The translations under genes were made by a program, and so were the position numbers. From Microcoleus sp. FACHB-61 (lineage in GTDB: Bacteria; Cyanobacteriota; Cyanobacteriia; Cyanobacteriales; Microcoleaceae), in the NCBI GenBank assembly GCA_014695295.1, contig JACJNY010000025.1, positions 1 to 64,000 of the forward strand: DNA of 64,000 nucleotides, in the 5' to 3' direction. Of this stretch, positions 46,294 through 56,329 are shown in pieces. Under the pieces are notes generated by a model. That model was given only the letters and a program-made list of their open reading frames with translations. It had not been told where the DNA came from and ran no database searches. How positions within the stretch are numbered: the first letter of the stretch is position 1; each line of letters opens with the position of its first letter.

Positions 46294-46330
46294 TTTCCGC
46301 TTCCGAGTACAATCCTAAGTATCAGTGGCT

Positions 46331-46483
46331 CTAGAAACTGCCGCGCTTGCCTTCTTTTTTCCCTGCGGCTAAAACATCGTCGGGCTTGCAGTTTACGGCA
46401 AAAACTTCGTAAACTTGCCGTATCACCAATCTGGCGTCATTTTTAACGGCAAGCAGCGAGTTTTTGGCGATGGCTGCACCCAA
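46331..46483 (-). pseudogene. Open frame continuing after an in-frame stop
   Basis: Directly after the TAA that ends the next gene upstream, the same frame stays open for 50 codons (contains NSLLAVKNDARLVIRQVYEV and VNCKPDDVLAAGKKEGKRG) and ends at TAG 46331. It looks like coding DNA and may be the former C-terminal part of that gene, cut off by a nonsense mutation, or a separate small gene starting on TTG. Confidence 0.4.
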
Positions 46484-46800
46484 TTATTTGGCAATACAAA
46501 GGTAGCGCCAAACAGTTTCCTGTACGTCTTTACCGTTGACTGTTAAGTCGATTTCAAACTGTTTTCCTCCCTCGGCCAATCTGGCGGGGTAGTAGTAGGA
46601 AAGCCCGCCCTGCCACAGGTAAGGTATAATGCGCCAGTCTAGTTTTTCGGCGGTGTCGGAATCAGCGATCGACTCGGCAATTTGTCTTAGTTTAAATTTA
46701 ACCATCCCCCCCGAATGTAAGCTTGAGTTTCTTCCGAACCTGATTGGATTCTCAGCTTCCAATCAGAGAGTTTTGTTTCTAATTCGTTTTGGTTAAACAT
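46484..46800 (-). pseudogene. Small protein gene frameshifted at a G7 run
   Basis: ATG 46800 starts MFNQNELETKLSDWKLRIQS and runs to IRGG, where seven G (7 C at 46706-46712 on the plus strand) put it out of frame; one more G would join it to MVKFKLRQIAESIADSD and a domain ending ETVWRYLCIAK. With the extra G the protein would have about 105 residues. The 3' part can also start at ATG 46705, with GGGGGG before it. Function unknown. Real frameshift, slippage-controlled switch or sequencing error are all possible. Confidence 0.6.
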
Positions 46801-46807
46801 GATTTTT

Positions 46808-47755
46808 TTAACTGTCAATGCCGATCGCAATTTTGCCGATCGCGCGGCCCGTTTCGCTGTAAGCGTGGGCTGCTGCTACTTCTTGTAAGCTGTAAGTGCG
46901 ATCGACAATCGGCTCAACTTTATCGGATTCTATTAACTCCCGCAAAGCCTGTAAATCGCTGGTGTTGGCATTGGCTAGAATGAATTTAGCTTTTTTACCC
47001 GATAAAAACCAGCTCGTTAACATCGGTGCGAGGTTCTCGAAACTTGGCAAAGTCGAGATATAAACTCCCTCTGGTTGCAGCACTTTTTCGCATTCAGCAA
47101 ATGTTCTTGTCCCCACAGCATCTAAAATTATATCATATTTATCGGTTTGTTGAGTAAAGTCAATTTCTGCGTAATCCAGAACTAAATCCCCTCCCAAACT
47201 CTTGATAAATTCTATATTTTTAGCACTGCAAACTCCCGTTACTTCCGCATTCATTGCTTTCGCAACTTGCACGGCAAAAGTGCCGACTCCGCCGGAAGCG
47301 CCGTTAATTAATACTTTGTTTCCTGCTTGGATTTGACCCAAATCCCTGAGCGATTGCAAAGCAGTTAAACCTGCGATCGGTACTGCTGCTGCTTCTGCAT
47401 GAGTGATGTTTTTCGGTTTAATTGCTGCATCGGATTCTGCCACAACCGCGTATTCGGCACAAGCACCACCATTGATGGGATTTAAGAAAGTATAAACTTC
47501 ATCTCCGGGTTGAAAGTTGCTGACTTCCCGGCCGACTTCCACGACAACTCCAGAGATGTCAGAACCGACAATTCGAGGAAAGTTAAATCCTGTCAATAGT
47601 TGGAGGTGTCCTTGCCGGATTTTCCAGTCTACGGGATTGACGCTGCTAGCGCGAACTCGCACTAACAATTCGTTGGATTTGGCGATCGGCTTTTCCAATT
47701 CTCGGTACTGCAATTCCTCGGCGGAACCGTAGCGATCGAACGCAACTGCTTTCAT
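46808..47755 (-). CDS. Zinc-type alcohol dehydrogenase-like (quinone oxidoreductase) protein
   Basis: 315 residues of the MDR family: GSAEELQYRELEKP, the GroES-like part with SSVNPVDWKIRQG and PRIVGSDISGVVVEVG, and the Rossmann loop INGASGGVGTFAVQVAK (about 149-165) for NADPH. The catalytic zinc cysteines are absent, as in quinone oxidoreductases. It reduces quinones or enals; the substrate is unknown. Start ATG 47755. Next to the inverted repeat at 47.8 kb. Confidence 0.87.
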   Translation of the reverse strand: MKAVAFDRYGSAEELQYRELEKPIAKSNELLVRVRASSVNPVDWKIRQGHLQLLTGFNFPRIVGSDISGVVVEVGREVSNFQPGDEVYTFLNPINGGACAEYAVVAESDAAIKPKNITHAEAAAVPIAGLTALQSLRDLGQIQAGNKVLINGASGGVGTFAVQVAKAMNAEVTGVCSAKNIEFIKSLGGDLVLDYAEIDFTQQTDKYDIILDAVGTRTFAECEKVLQPEGVYISTLPSFENLAPMLTSWFLSGKKAKFILANANTSDLQALRELIESDKVEPIVDRTYSLQEVAAAHAYSETGRAIGKIAIGIDS

Positions 47756-47803
47756 GGCAAATTTTCCGGTCTATTTTTAATAGAACACTCAATCCTTTAC
47801 AAT

Positions 47804-47911
47804 TACAGCACATTCCATCTCCATGTGACATAGTAAATTGAGCCTGCCTTGTAACAGCGGGCGATCGACTCTTGGAGGCCTCCTGACAGGGCGCAGGCGT
47901 GAGGCAATGGG
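47804..47911. repeat. Left copy of a roughly 87-bp inverted repeat
   Basis: From TACAGCACATTCCATCTC to GGAGGCCTCCTGACAGG this segment matches, in reverse complement, 55165-55265 with about 8 mismatches in 87 bases. It includes CGGGCGATCGACTCTTGG without change. The two copies face each other across a 7.3-kb block holding only the two signalling genes. Confidence 0.85.
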
Positions 47912-47933
47912 TTCGCTGGCTGAGTGCGATCGA

Positions 47934-50108
47934 CTAGGGAAGAAAGTTAATAGGAACAGGGCGGGCGATCCCATAACCCTGAGCATAATCTACTCCAATC
48001 TCCCGCAATTTTTCTAAGATAGTCTCGTCTTCGACAAACTCAGCTATAGTTTCAAGATTCATCGCATGGGCAATACGATTAAAGCCTTCAACGAGCGCTT
48101 GAGAAATCAAATTATGACTAATATTCTTGACAAAAGCACCATCAATTTTTAGATAATCAACTGGTAAATTGATCAGATACGCAAAGGAACTCAACCCACT
48201 GCCAAAATCATCTAAAGCAAAGCAACAGCCAATTTTTTTGAGTTCCGTCATGAAATATCGGGCTTGCTCAAAATTCGCAATCGCTGCGGTTTCCGTGATT
48301 TCAAAACCAATGGTTTGTGGGGGGATTTGGTAGCGAGAAAATTGTTCTATTAAAAACTTGAGAAACTGATTGTTACTAATACTAGCCCCAGAAAGATTGA
48401 TCGTATACAAGCCTTGACTAAGAACATCTTTATCCGGCAATTTGTGATAGTTAGAGAAAAACTTTTCGATTACCCAACAATCGATCTCAGTTATCAAGCC
48501 GTAACGCTCGGCGGCGGGAATAAACTCATTGGGAGATACTAAATTTCCATTTTCGTCCAGCATTCTGATCAAAATTTCATAATGCTCTACTAATGGTTTA
48601 GAGGTAATAGAGACAATCTTTTGGTAGTAGAGACAAAAACGATTGGTTTCCAGCGCTCGGCTAATTTTGTAAATCAACTGCCTCTGACCGCGTTGTTTAA
48701 TTAGTTCGCCATCATCTAGACTATAAAGATGAACACAGTTGCGCCCTCTGGCTTTGGCCGCATAACAAGCTGCATCAGCCGCTCCCAGAAGCTCCATCAA
48801 ATCTTGGCTGGTTTGATCGATGGCAACCACTCCAATGCTGACTCCGATGATAAAGGTTTTGCCATTCCAAATAAACCGAAACTGATGCACTAGGTCTTTG
48901 AGGTGTTCCGCAATTTCAGTTGCTTGAGAACTAGAACATTGAGTGAGCAAAATACCAAATTCATCACCTCCCAAGCGAGCCAGCATATCATTAGCACGGA
49001 CTCCCTTTTGAATAAGTGCGGTGATTTGGCGCAGTAGCTCATCGCCAGCAATATGACCTACGGTATCGTTAACGACTTTGAACTGATCTAAATCTAAATA
49101 ACAGAGAGCGTGCTGCTCATTGCTATCTTGAACAGAGGCGATCGCATCAACTAAGTGCTGCTCAAATCTTCGACGGTTGATTAACCCCGTCAGGGCATCG
49201 TGATTGGCTTCCCAAGAAAGTTGATGGGTGAGATAGCGCGATTCAGTAACATCATGAAAGACGATGACTGCCCCGATAATTTGACCTTGGCGGTCTCGAA
49301 TAGGTGCTGCCGAGTCAGCAATGGGATACTCCGTTCCATCATGGGAAATCAGAATAGTATTGTTAGGTAAGGTCACAATTCGCTCCTCTAATAGAGCCTT
49401 GTTTATAGGAGTCTCTACTGGCTCTCGCGTTACTTGATCGACAATTAGGAAGACTGTAGAGAAAGGAACTCCTTGAACCTCATCCGCCTTCCAGCCTGTC
49501 AGTCGCTCAGCTATAGGATTGAAATATCTCACATTACCTTGGGCATCAGTAGTAATGACCGCATCGCCAATGGATTGCAGTGTCACTTGAGCCAATTCCT
49601 TTTCGGCAAAGAGTGACTCTTCGAGACGTTGCCGTTCTTCAATTTCTCTCAAGAGATGTAAATTCTGCTGTTGGAGTCTTTGTTGCAGCCTTCCGATAGT
49701 TAGGTGGGTTTCGACACGAGCTAATACTTCTTCGACTTGAAATGGCTTAGCAATATAATCTACCCCTCCCGCAGCCAGCCCTTGCACCTTATTAAAAGTT
49801 TCATTGAGCGCACTCAAAAAAATTATTGGAATGTCTGCGGTGCGCTCGTCAGATTTTAATTGTCTGCAAACTTCATAACCATCAATATCAGGCAATTTAA
49901 TGTCTAGTAAGATTAACTCCGTCGATGGCGATTGAGCGGCTCGGATCGCCATTTCCCCTGTTAGAGCACTGCGAACTTTATAACCCTCGGCCCTCAAAGT
50001 ATCCCTGAGAAGACGCAGGTTATCAGGCAGATCGTCAACAATTAAAATATTGCCTCGGTAGTTTTTAGCTCCATCGCTACTCCTATCGCTAGTTCTATTG
50101 ACAATCAT
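47934..50108 (-). CDS. Receiver-PAS-GGDEF-EAL cyclic-di-GMP protein
   Basis: 724 residues. Receiver domain 20-140 with phosphoacceptor D69 (LILLDIKLPD) and K121; a coiled linker; PAS with a PAC-like end (about 170-290); GGDEF domain with RLGGDEFGIL (380-384), so diguanylate cyclase activity is expected; and an EAL domain whose motif reads EIL (511-513), with FEITETA, DDFGSGLSSF and LKIDGAFV intact, so phosphodiesterase activity is possible. The upstream divergent gene is a hybrid histidine kinase, a natural partner for the receiver. Together they would couple a signal to cyclic-di-GMP and thus motility or matrix. Start ATG 50108. Confidence 0.95.
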   Translation of the reverse strand: MIVNRTSDRSSDGAKNYRGNILIVDDLPDNLRLLRDTLRAEGYKVRSALTGEMAIRAAQSPSTELILLDIKLPDIDGYEVCRQLKSDERTADIPIIFLSALNETFNKVQGLAAGGVDYIAKPFQVEEVLARVETHLTIGRLQQRLQQQNLHLLREIEERQRLEESLFAEKELAQVTLQSIGDAVITTDAQGNVRYFNPIAERLTGWKADEVQGVPFSTVFLIVDQVTREPVETPINKALLEERIVTLPNNTILISHDGTEYPIADSAAPIRDRQGQIIGAVIVFHDVTESRYLTHQLSWEANHDALTGLINRRRFEQHLVDAIASVQDSNEQHALCYLDLDQFKVVNDTVGHIAGDELLRQITALIQKGVRANDMLARLGGDEFGILLTQCSSSQATEIAEHLKDLVHQFRFIWNGKTFIIGVSIGVVAIDQTSQDLMELLGAADAACYAAKARGRNCVHLYSLDDGELIKQRGQRQLIYKISRALETNRFCLYYQKIVSITSKPLVEHYEILIRMLDENGNLVSPNEFIPAAERYGLITEIDCWVIEKFFSNYHKLPDKDVLSQGLYTINLSGASISNNQFLKFLIEQFSRYQIPPQTIGFEITETAAIANFEQARYFMTELKKIGCCFALDDFGSGLSSFAYLINLPVDYLKIDGAFVKNISHNLISQALVEGFNRIAHAMNLETIAEFVEDETILEKLREIGVDYAQGYGIARPVPINFLP

Positions 50109-50350
50109 ACTAATTTCCCTAGTTTCCTGCTAGAGGAATATAAGCCTGTGCACCAATAGTATAGTTGAATTATTGCGTTATAAAGGTCACTTTACGCAGA
50201 AAGGAGTCCTGGGCTCCCCGAGATATGGGGCTGGCAAGGGGGTGCAGCCTTACAAAATCTGAATTCGGGTATGAGCAGTCCCCCTGTGGTTGCCCTTCTT
50301 CGCTTCGCCTAACATTAGAAGAAGATTGTTTCAACCCAAACAGCCGATTT

Positions 50351-53300
50351 ATGAAAAAGCACATTTCTAAAATGGCAAGTCTACTCGTCATGGCGAGCGG
50401 ATGTCTCGTGCTGCTCGGTTGGCAATTTGACATCTCGCTACTCAAAAGTGGTTTTCCCGGTATGACTTCGACCATGAAAGCAAACACGGCAATTTGCTTT
50501 TTGCTGGCCGGAGTGTCTTTGAGATTGTTGCAATACCACAGAACCCGACTGCACCATCGCATGGCTCAAGGGATGGCAGGATTCATAATCATCATGGGTC
50601 TGCTGACGCTGAGCGAGTATATTTTTGGTTGGAAGCTGGGTATTGATGAGTGGCTTTTCCGAGCTTTCGCGTGTTCAGGGACTCCTTATCCGGGAAGAAT
50701 GGGAGTAAATACCGCCCTAAATTTTGTGCTGATGGGACTAGGACTGTTACTGTTAGGGCAAAATTCCCAACGGGATACTTGGTTGGCTCAGATTTTTAGT
50801 AGTGTTGCAACTTTAATCTCTCTACTAGCTTTATTTGCACACCTATTCAATGTCGATATTCTTGAACGGTTGCTCACAATTAGGACGACTCAACCCCTAA
50901 ACACGATCGCCACCTTTTTCATCCTCTATGGAGGAATTTTATTGCTCCGCCCCAACGAAGGATTAATGCAAGTAGTAACGAGTCGCCAGGTCGGCGGAGT
51001 AATGGTTCGGTGGTTGCTGCCTTGGGGGACAATCTTTCCAGTGACACTGAACTGGTTCACTCTTCAGGGACAAAATTTAGGGTGGTATAGCGTTAATTTT
51101 GGGTATACATTGCGTTCAATTGTTATGGTTGTCACGTTCTCAATTCTCATCTTGGGGACGGCTCGCTTTTTAAACCAGATAGATTACCAGCGCCAACAAG
51201 CCGAAAAAGAAATTAAAAAACTTAACGAAACCTTAGAATTTCTTGTGGCTGAACGAACAGAGGCTTTACAAAAATCGCAGGCTCGTTTTGCGGGAATTCT
51301 AGAAATCGCCAATGATGCAATTATTTCTGTCGATCGCACTCAACGCATTACCCTGTTTAATCAAGGGGCAGAAAAGATGTTTGGCTATAAAATTGAGGAT
51401 ATTTTAGGGAAGCCAGTGAATTTACTGCTGCCAGAACAGTTTAGAGATGCACATCCGCAGCATATCAAACAATTTGCACAGTCTTCTACCAGAGCGCGAA
51501 AGATGGGAGAACGAGGCGAGATTTTGGGTCGTCGTCAAGATGGAACGCAGTTTGCCGCGGAAGCCTCTATGTCTAGGCTGGAAATGGGAGACGAAACGGT
51601 ATTTACTGTTATTCTTCGCGATATTAGCGATCGCAAGCAAGTAGAAGCATCACTGGCTCACATGGCAGCGATTGTGGAATACTCTGGTGAGGCAGTTATT
51701 AGCAAATCATTAGACGGCATCATTTTAACCTGGAACAATGCAGCAGAAAAAATCTTTGGCTACAAGGCTGAAGAAATCATAGGAAAATCGATCCTCATTT
51801 TAATTCCCTCCAATCTTACCTACGAAGAACAGCAAATCCTAGAAACGATTCGACAAGGAAAAACGATTGAAAACTATGAAACCGTGCGTGTTCGCAAAGA
51901 TGGACAGCTTATCCACATATCTTGTACCATATCACCTCTGAAGGACACAACAGGCAGAATTATTGGGTGTTCTGTAATTAAACGCGACATCACCGAGCGC
52001 AAACGAGCTGAAATAGATCGCCAACAAATTGAGATAGCTTTACGAAACAGTGAAGAGCAGTTTCGCCATGCGTTTGAAGATGCCTCTATCGGGATGGCGC
52101 TCGTTTCACTTGATGGGCACTGGATTAAAGTCAATCCTGCCTTATGTCAGATTATTGGCTACTCCTCAGAAGAGTTGTTAGCGTTAACTTTCCAAGACAT
52201 CACCCATCCTGACGATTTAGACACGGATCTTAGTTATGCACATCAACTATTAGCAGGAACAATTTCAACTTACCAACTGGAAAAACGGTATTTCCACAAA
52301 CAAGGACATATTATTTGGATTCTTGTTACTGGATCGCTAGTACAAGATGAACAGGGAAATCCACTGCATTTTATAGCTCAAATACAAGAAATTACGGCTC
52401 GCAAAGAAGCTCAAAAAGCCCTAGAGATTCAAAGCATTATCATGAATAACATGGCAGGAGGAGTGTGTTTAATTAAAGCCTCAGACCTCACAATCGTCTA
52501 CACCAATCCTACCTTTGACGCTATGTTTGGCTACACAGATGGCGAACTCGCAGGTCAATCGGTTGGTGTCTTGAATTATGTCGATACAAACCTTACATCA
52601 GATGTAACCGTTCTAGATGTCGTCACTCAAATTCAACAGACCGGGGAAGCTAAATATGAAGCCCACAATAGAAAGAAAGATGGAACTCTCTTTTGGTGCA
52701 GAGTTCATACATCCATGTTTGAGCATCCTGAATACGGAACTGTATATGTTGCCGTTCAGGAGGACGCAACAGAGCTAAAACTGGCTGAGCAAGCCTTGCA
52801 AGCCACCACAAATCGCCTTAACTTTCTTCTAAACTACAGCCCCGTTGTCATTTTTAGCTGTCAACCTGCTGGCGATTATGGAGCAACGTTCATCAGCGAA
52901 AATATCAAAGATGTATTGGGCTACGAAACCAGCGAGTTCTTAGAAGATCCTAAATTTTGGGTGAATCACTTACACCCCGATGATGTAGAACCAGTGGTTA
53001 ATGGCTTAGCAAATCTATTACTTAATAATTTTTATATCCACGAATACCGTCTTCGTCGCTCCGATGGGGTTTATCGCTGGATGCTCGGTCAGCTTAGGCT
53101 AATTCGAGATCCTTCAGGTACACCAGTAGAAATGTTGGGATATTTAATTGACATTAGCGATCGCAAACAAGCTGAGTTGGAATTTCATCAGGCAAATGAA
53201 GCAAACCAAGCCAAGACTGTCTTCCTCGCCAATATGAGTCACGAGCTCCGCACCCCCCTGAACTCAATTTTGGGATTCACGCAATTGATGAGCTATGAGA

Positions 53301-54613
53301 GCAATCTGGCTCCTTCTCTCCAAGAACGTTTACAGATTGTCAATCGTAGCGGTAGACATTTATTGGACTTGATTAACGATATTTTAGATTTATCCAAAAT
53401 AGAAAGCGGACGGATGACACTCAATCCTTCTGACTTTGACTTGACAATTTTGCTGGCATCTATTGAAGAAATGCTGCAATTTAGAGCCCAATCTAAAGAA
53501 ATACAGCTAGTTGTCGAGCAAGCTCCCGATCTACCCCAATTTGTGCATTGTGATGAGAAAAAGCTATATCAAGTCTTAACCAATCTACTGGGTAATGCGA
53601 TTAAGTTTACCAAGCAAGGAAGCGTCACCCTACGAGTAAGAGCAGCACAAAGAGACAAAACATCCTGTCACCTATGTTTTGAAGTTGAGGATACAGGCGT
53701 GGGAATTGCGCCCACAGAAATGGATAAATTATTTAAGGTATTCGTGCAAGCCCAAGCTGGAAATAAGTTGAGTCAAGGCAGTGGGCTTGGTTTAGCGATC
53801 AGTCAAAAAATCGTCAAACTCATGGGCGGTCAAATTCGCGTTAAAAGCACGTTGAACCGAGGTAGCACTTTTTTCTTTGAGATTGGTGTACAGTTACCTC
53901 AAGCAGAATCCTTACCCCCAGAATCAATTAATCAAAGAGTAATTGGTTTAGCTCCAGGACAACCGACTTACCGCATTCTTGTTGTTGAAGATTTAGAAGA
54001 AAATCGCCGCTTGTTAGTCGATAGCCTTACCTCGGTTGGTTTTGAGGTGAGAGAAGCAAAACAAGGAGTGGAGGCACTCTTACTGTGGGAGAGTTGGCGG
54101 CCGCACCTGATTCTGATGGATTTGCAAATGCCGGTCGTGGATGGCTACACTGCTATTAAATATATTAGAGAACGCCCTAATAGAGAACGCCCTAAGATCC
54201 CAGAAACTGTCATTATTGCTTTAACTGCCAATGTTTTTGAACAAGAGCGAGAGAAAATTATTATGGCTGGCTGTAACGACTTTATAAGCAAGCCATTTCA
54301 GCAGAGAGACATCTTTGACAAACTCGCTAAATATTTGGGAGTGCAATATATCTACGAAGTCGCAGGACAAACTCCACAAAAACTATTGGTTGAAACGCTG
54401 CCTGTAGAAGATCTATCCAGTATGTCCCCTCAGTGGTTAGAACAAATGTATCACGCCGCTTACTATCTCGATACCGAAGTTATGAGCGAATTAATTGTAC
54501 AAATTCCCGAATCTAAAGCAGGTTTGTCCAAGGCATTAACTAATTATATCAATAATTTTAATTCTGACCGAATTATGGAGTTAATTCGACCTCTGCTGCC
54601 GAATCCACTGTAG
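50351..54613 (+). CDS. Hybrid sensor histidine kinase with five PAS domains
   Basis: 1420 residues from the ATG at 50351; the frame is open back to 50165 but those residues do not look like protein. The N-terminal 280 residues hold seven to eight membrane helices with no known ligand domain. A coiled segment (LNETLEFLVAERTEAL) leads into five PAS domains: IANDAIISVDRTQRI, YSGEAVISKSLDGI, ASIGMALVSLDGHWI, MAGGVCLIKASDL and YSPVVIFSCQPAG. Then HisKA with H964 (MSHELRTPLNS), HATPase with GNAIKFTKQG and GSGLGLAIS, and a receiver with D1257 (LILMDLQMPVVDG). A 15-base GAGAACGCCCTAATA-type duplication sits in the receiver. It should phosphorylate itself, its receiver and perhaps the neighbouring regulator. 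Confidence 0.93.
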   Translation: MKKHISKMASLLVMASGCLVLLGWQFDISLLKSGFPGMTSTMKANTAICFLLAGVSLRLLQYHRTRLHHRMAQGMAGFIIIMGLLTLSEYIFGWKLGIDEWLFRAFACSGTPYPGRMGVNTALNFVLMGLGLLLLGQNSQRDTWLAQIFSSVATLISLLALFAHLFNVDILERLLTIRTTQPLNTIATFFILYGGILLLRPNEGLMQVVTSRQVGGVMVRWLLPWGTIFPVTLNWFTLQGQNLGWYSVNFGYTLRSIVMVVTFSILILGTARFLNQIDYQRQQAEKEIKKLNETLEFLVAERTEALQKSQARFAGILEIANDAIISVDRTQRITLFNQGAEKMFGYKIEDILGKPVNLLLPEQFRDAHPQHIKQFAQSSTRARKMGERGEILGRRQDGTQFAAEASMSRLEMGDETVFTVILRDISDRKQVEASLAHMAAIVEYSGEAVISKSLDGIILTWNNAAEKIFGYKAEEIIGKSILILIPSNLTYEEQQILETIRQGKTIENYETVRVRKDGQLIHISCTISPLKDTTGRIIGCSVIKRDITERKRAEIDRQQIEIALRNSEEQFRHAFEDASIGMALVSLDGHWIKVNPALCQIIGYSSEELLALTFQDITHPDDLDTDLSYAHQLLAGTISTYQLEKRYFHKQGHIIWILVTGSLVQDEQGNPLHFIAQIQEITARKEAQKALEIQSIIMNNMAGGVCLIKASDLTIVYTNPTFDAMFGYTDGELAGQSVGVLNYVDTNLTSDVTVLDVVTQIQQTGEAKYEAHNRKKDGTLFWCRVHTSMFEHPEYGTVYVAVQEDATELKLAEQALQATTNRLNFLLNYSPVVIFSCQPAGDYGATFISENIKDVLGYETSEFLEDPKFWVNHLHPDDVEPVVNGLANLLLNNFYIHEYRLRRSDGVYRWMLGQLRLIRDPSGTPVEMLGYLIDISDRKQAELEFHQANEANQAKTVFLANMSHELRTPLNSILGFTQLMSYESNLAPSLQERLQIVNRSGRHLLDLINDILDLSKIESGRMTLNPSDFDLTILLASIEEMLQFRAQSKEIQLVVEQAPDLPQFVHCDEKKLYQVLTNLLGNAIKFTKQGSVTLRVRAAQRDKTSCHLCFEVEDTGVGIAPTEMDKLFKVFVQAQAGNKLSQGSGLGLAISQKIVKLMGGQIRVKSTLNRGSTFFFEIGVQLPQAESLPPESINQRVIGLAPGQPTYRILVVEDLEENRRLLVDSLTSVGFEVREAKQGVEALLLWESWRPHLILMDLQMPVVDGYTAIKYIRERPNRERPKIPETVIIALTANVFEQEREKIIMAGCNDFISKPFQQRDIFDKLAKYLGVQYIYEVAGQTPQKLLVETLPVEDLSSMSPQWLEQMYHAAYYLDTEVMSELIVQIPESKAGLSKALTNYINNFNSDRIMELIRPLLPNPL

Positions 54614-55388
54614 CTATCGAGTTTAAGGACAAAGAAGCTAGAGTGCTGTAATGAGTGGCAATATCTCCAATAAATAAACCTCAAAAGATAAGGCTTTTCC
54701 GTCGTTTTTGCCTAAGGCGAATTAAATAACTGATGTTGTACGGAAATGCCCCAACACAGTTGGAGAAAATTTAACAATAGCCTATTTTTTTTACCTGTTA
54801 CTTTGAGACTAGGAATTTTGCTGGGAATATCTACTTTCGTGGCTTATGGATGACAGTACAAAAATTGCCTGTGGCTCAAAACCCGATGCTGTTGGCATGA
54901 TGGCTGAACTCTCGCCCAGAAAATCTCATACTTTGTAGTCAGTTAAAAAGGTAGAGCGCCGGATTGATTTTCCTGAAAATTAAAATTAGCCATTCCTTAA
55001 TCCGTTTGCAAATAAAGCAAACGGTTGATTTTACTATTGAATAATATCGAGTTTATTGAGCCTCAAAAAGACGAGCGAGAAAGATATTCATGTCTCGTTT
55101 TCAAATTTTAGCACAGCTAAAATTTGAGAATAATACCACCCAGACCAGAAGAGCGTGCTCATTGGCGATCGCCAGAGTCCTGTCTGGAGGCCTCCAAGAG
55201 TCGATCGCCCGCTGCTACAAGGTTGACTCAATTTACTGTGTCACATTGAGATGGAAAGTGCTGTATCATATAGCAATTCTATTTCGTGTGTGAACGGGAT
55301 TTATTTTTTTTATGAACCCCAGAAATTCACAGGCGGGACGCCTGTTCCACAGAGGGCGCACAGAAAGAGAAAAAATAGAGATATAGAA
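54614..55388. other. Intergenic region with right inverted repeat
   Basis: No gene is credible. It holds the right copy of the 87-bp inverted repeat (55161-55265) and a hairpin CAGGCG-GGA-CGCCTG (55330-55344), which is a repeat often seen in cyanobacteria. The segment 54614-55090 is AT-rich and featureless. Confidence 0.6.
55161..55265. repeat. Right copy of the 87-bp inverted repeat
   Basis: Reverse complement of 47804-47890, see there. The central GGAGGCCTCC is itself a palindrome. Confidence 0.85.
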
Positions 55389-56147
55389 ATGATTGATTTA
55401 ACCGGAAAGGTAATTTTAGTAACGGGCGGCTCGAAAGGGATTGGTGCAGCGACGGTGCGGACTCTGGTTAATGCTGGGGCTGAAGTGATTTTGCATTACT
55501 GTCGCAGTCACACAGAAGCTGAAGCGGTAGCAGCAAGTGTTGCGCGCGATCGATGTTATTTATTAGCAGCAGATTTGATGCAGGAAAACGCTGCCTCGAC
55601 TTTGTGGCGAGATGCTTTAACATGGCGCGGTCATATTGATATTATAGTTAACAATGCTGGAATTATGCAGTCAGCAGGTATAGAGGACGATTTCGATATT
55701 TGGTCGTCAGCTTGGCAGCAAACTCTACAAGTTAATTTAGTTGCCGTTGCCGACTTGTGCCGGGAAGCAATTATTTATTTTAAAACTCGCAGGGTCGGTA
55801 CAATTATTAATATAGCAAGTCGCGCTGCTTTTCGCGGCGATGACCCGAATTATCTGCACTACGCCGCGTCAAAAGGTGCTATTGTTGCTTTAACTCGCAG
55901 TATTGCGAGAGGGTTTGCGGCTGATAATATTTTGGCTTTTACAGTTGCACCGGGATTTGTCAGTACAGAAATGTCTAATCAGTTTATTCAGGAGTTCGGT
56001 GAAGCTGATATTATTCGCGATATCCCGATCGGCAAAATCGCTCCTCCTCAAGATGTTGCCAATGTTATCGCGTTTTTAGCGTCGGGTTTGGCTGCGCACG
56101 CTACCGGGACTACGATCGACATTAATGGAGCCTCTTACGTGCATTGA
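55389..56147 (+). CDS. Short-chain dehydrogenase/reductase
   Basis: 252 residues. Classical SDR with cofactor loop TGGSKGIG (12-19), NNAGIM, the catalytic Ser in NIASRAAF, YAASK (Tyr and Lys of the triad) and the end ATGTTIDINGASYVH. It oxidises or reduces an alcohol or ketone with NAD(P); FabG-like, but the substrate is not clear. The ATG at 55389 gives the normal N-terminus; 46 upstream in-frame codons lie in repeat DNA and are ignored. Confidence 0.88.
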   Translation: MIDLTGKVILVTGGSKGIGAATVRTLVNAGAEVILHYCRSHTEAEAVAASVARDRCYLLAADLMQENAASTLWRDALTWRGHIDIIVNNAGIMQSAGIEDDFDIWSSAWQQTLQVNLVAVADLCREAIIYFKTRRVGTIINIASRAAFRGDDPNYLHYAASKGAIVALTRSIARGFAADNILAFTVAPGFVSTEMSNQFIQEFGEADIIRDIPIGKIAPPQDVANVIAFLASGLAAHATGTTIDINGASYVH

Positions 56148-56181
56148 TGCGATCGCACAATTTGCACAAAACATCTAATTG

Positions 56182-56206
56182 TAGGGTGCGCATTGCGCAC
56201 TTTACG
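56182..56206. repeat. GTAGGGTGCGC palindrome
   Basis: TAGGGTGCGC-ATT-GCGCACTTTA, related to 27033 and 33006, after the SDR gene. Confidence 0.65.
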
Positions 56207-56329
56207 ACTACCTCCAAAGACTCACGAACACACATTTTCCCACCAACTAATTTATAACTTTAGCCAGACGCGAAAACATAAACAAATGAATTAAGTTGAG
56301 AAAAAATTCTATCTTGAGGGAAAGTGATT

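Noticed and set aside
50165-50350. N-terminal 62-codon extension of the hybrid kinase
   Set aside because: The residues do not look like a signal or domain and start on TTG; the ATG at 50351 leads straight into the first membrane helix.
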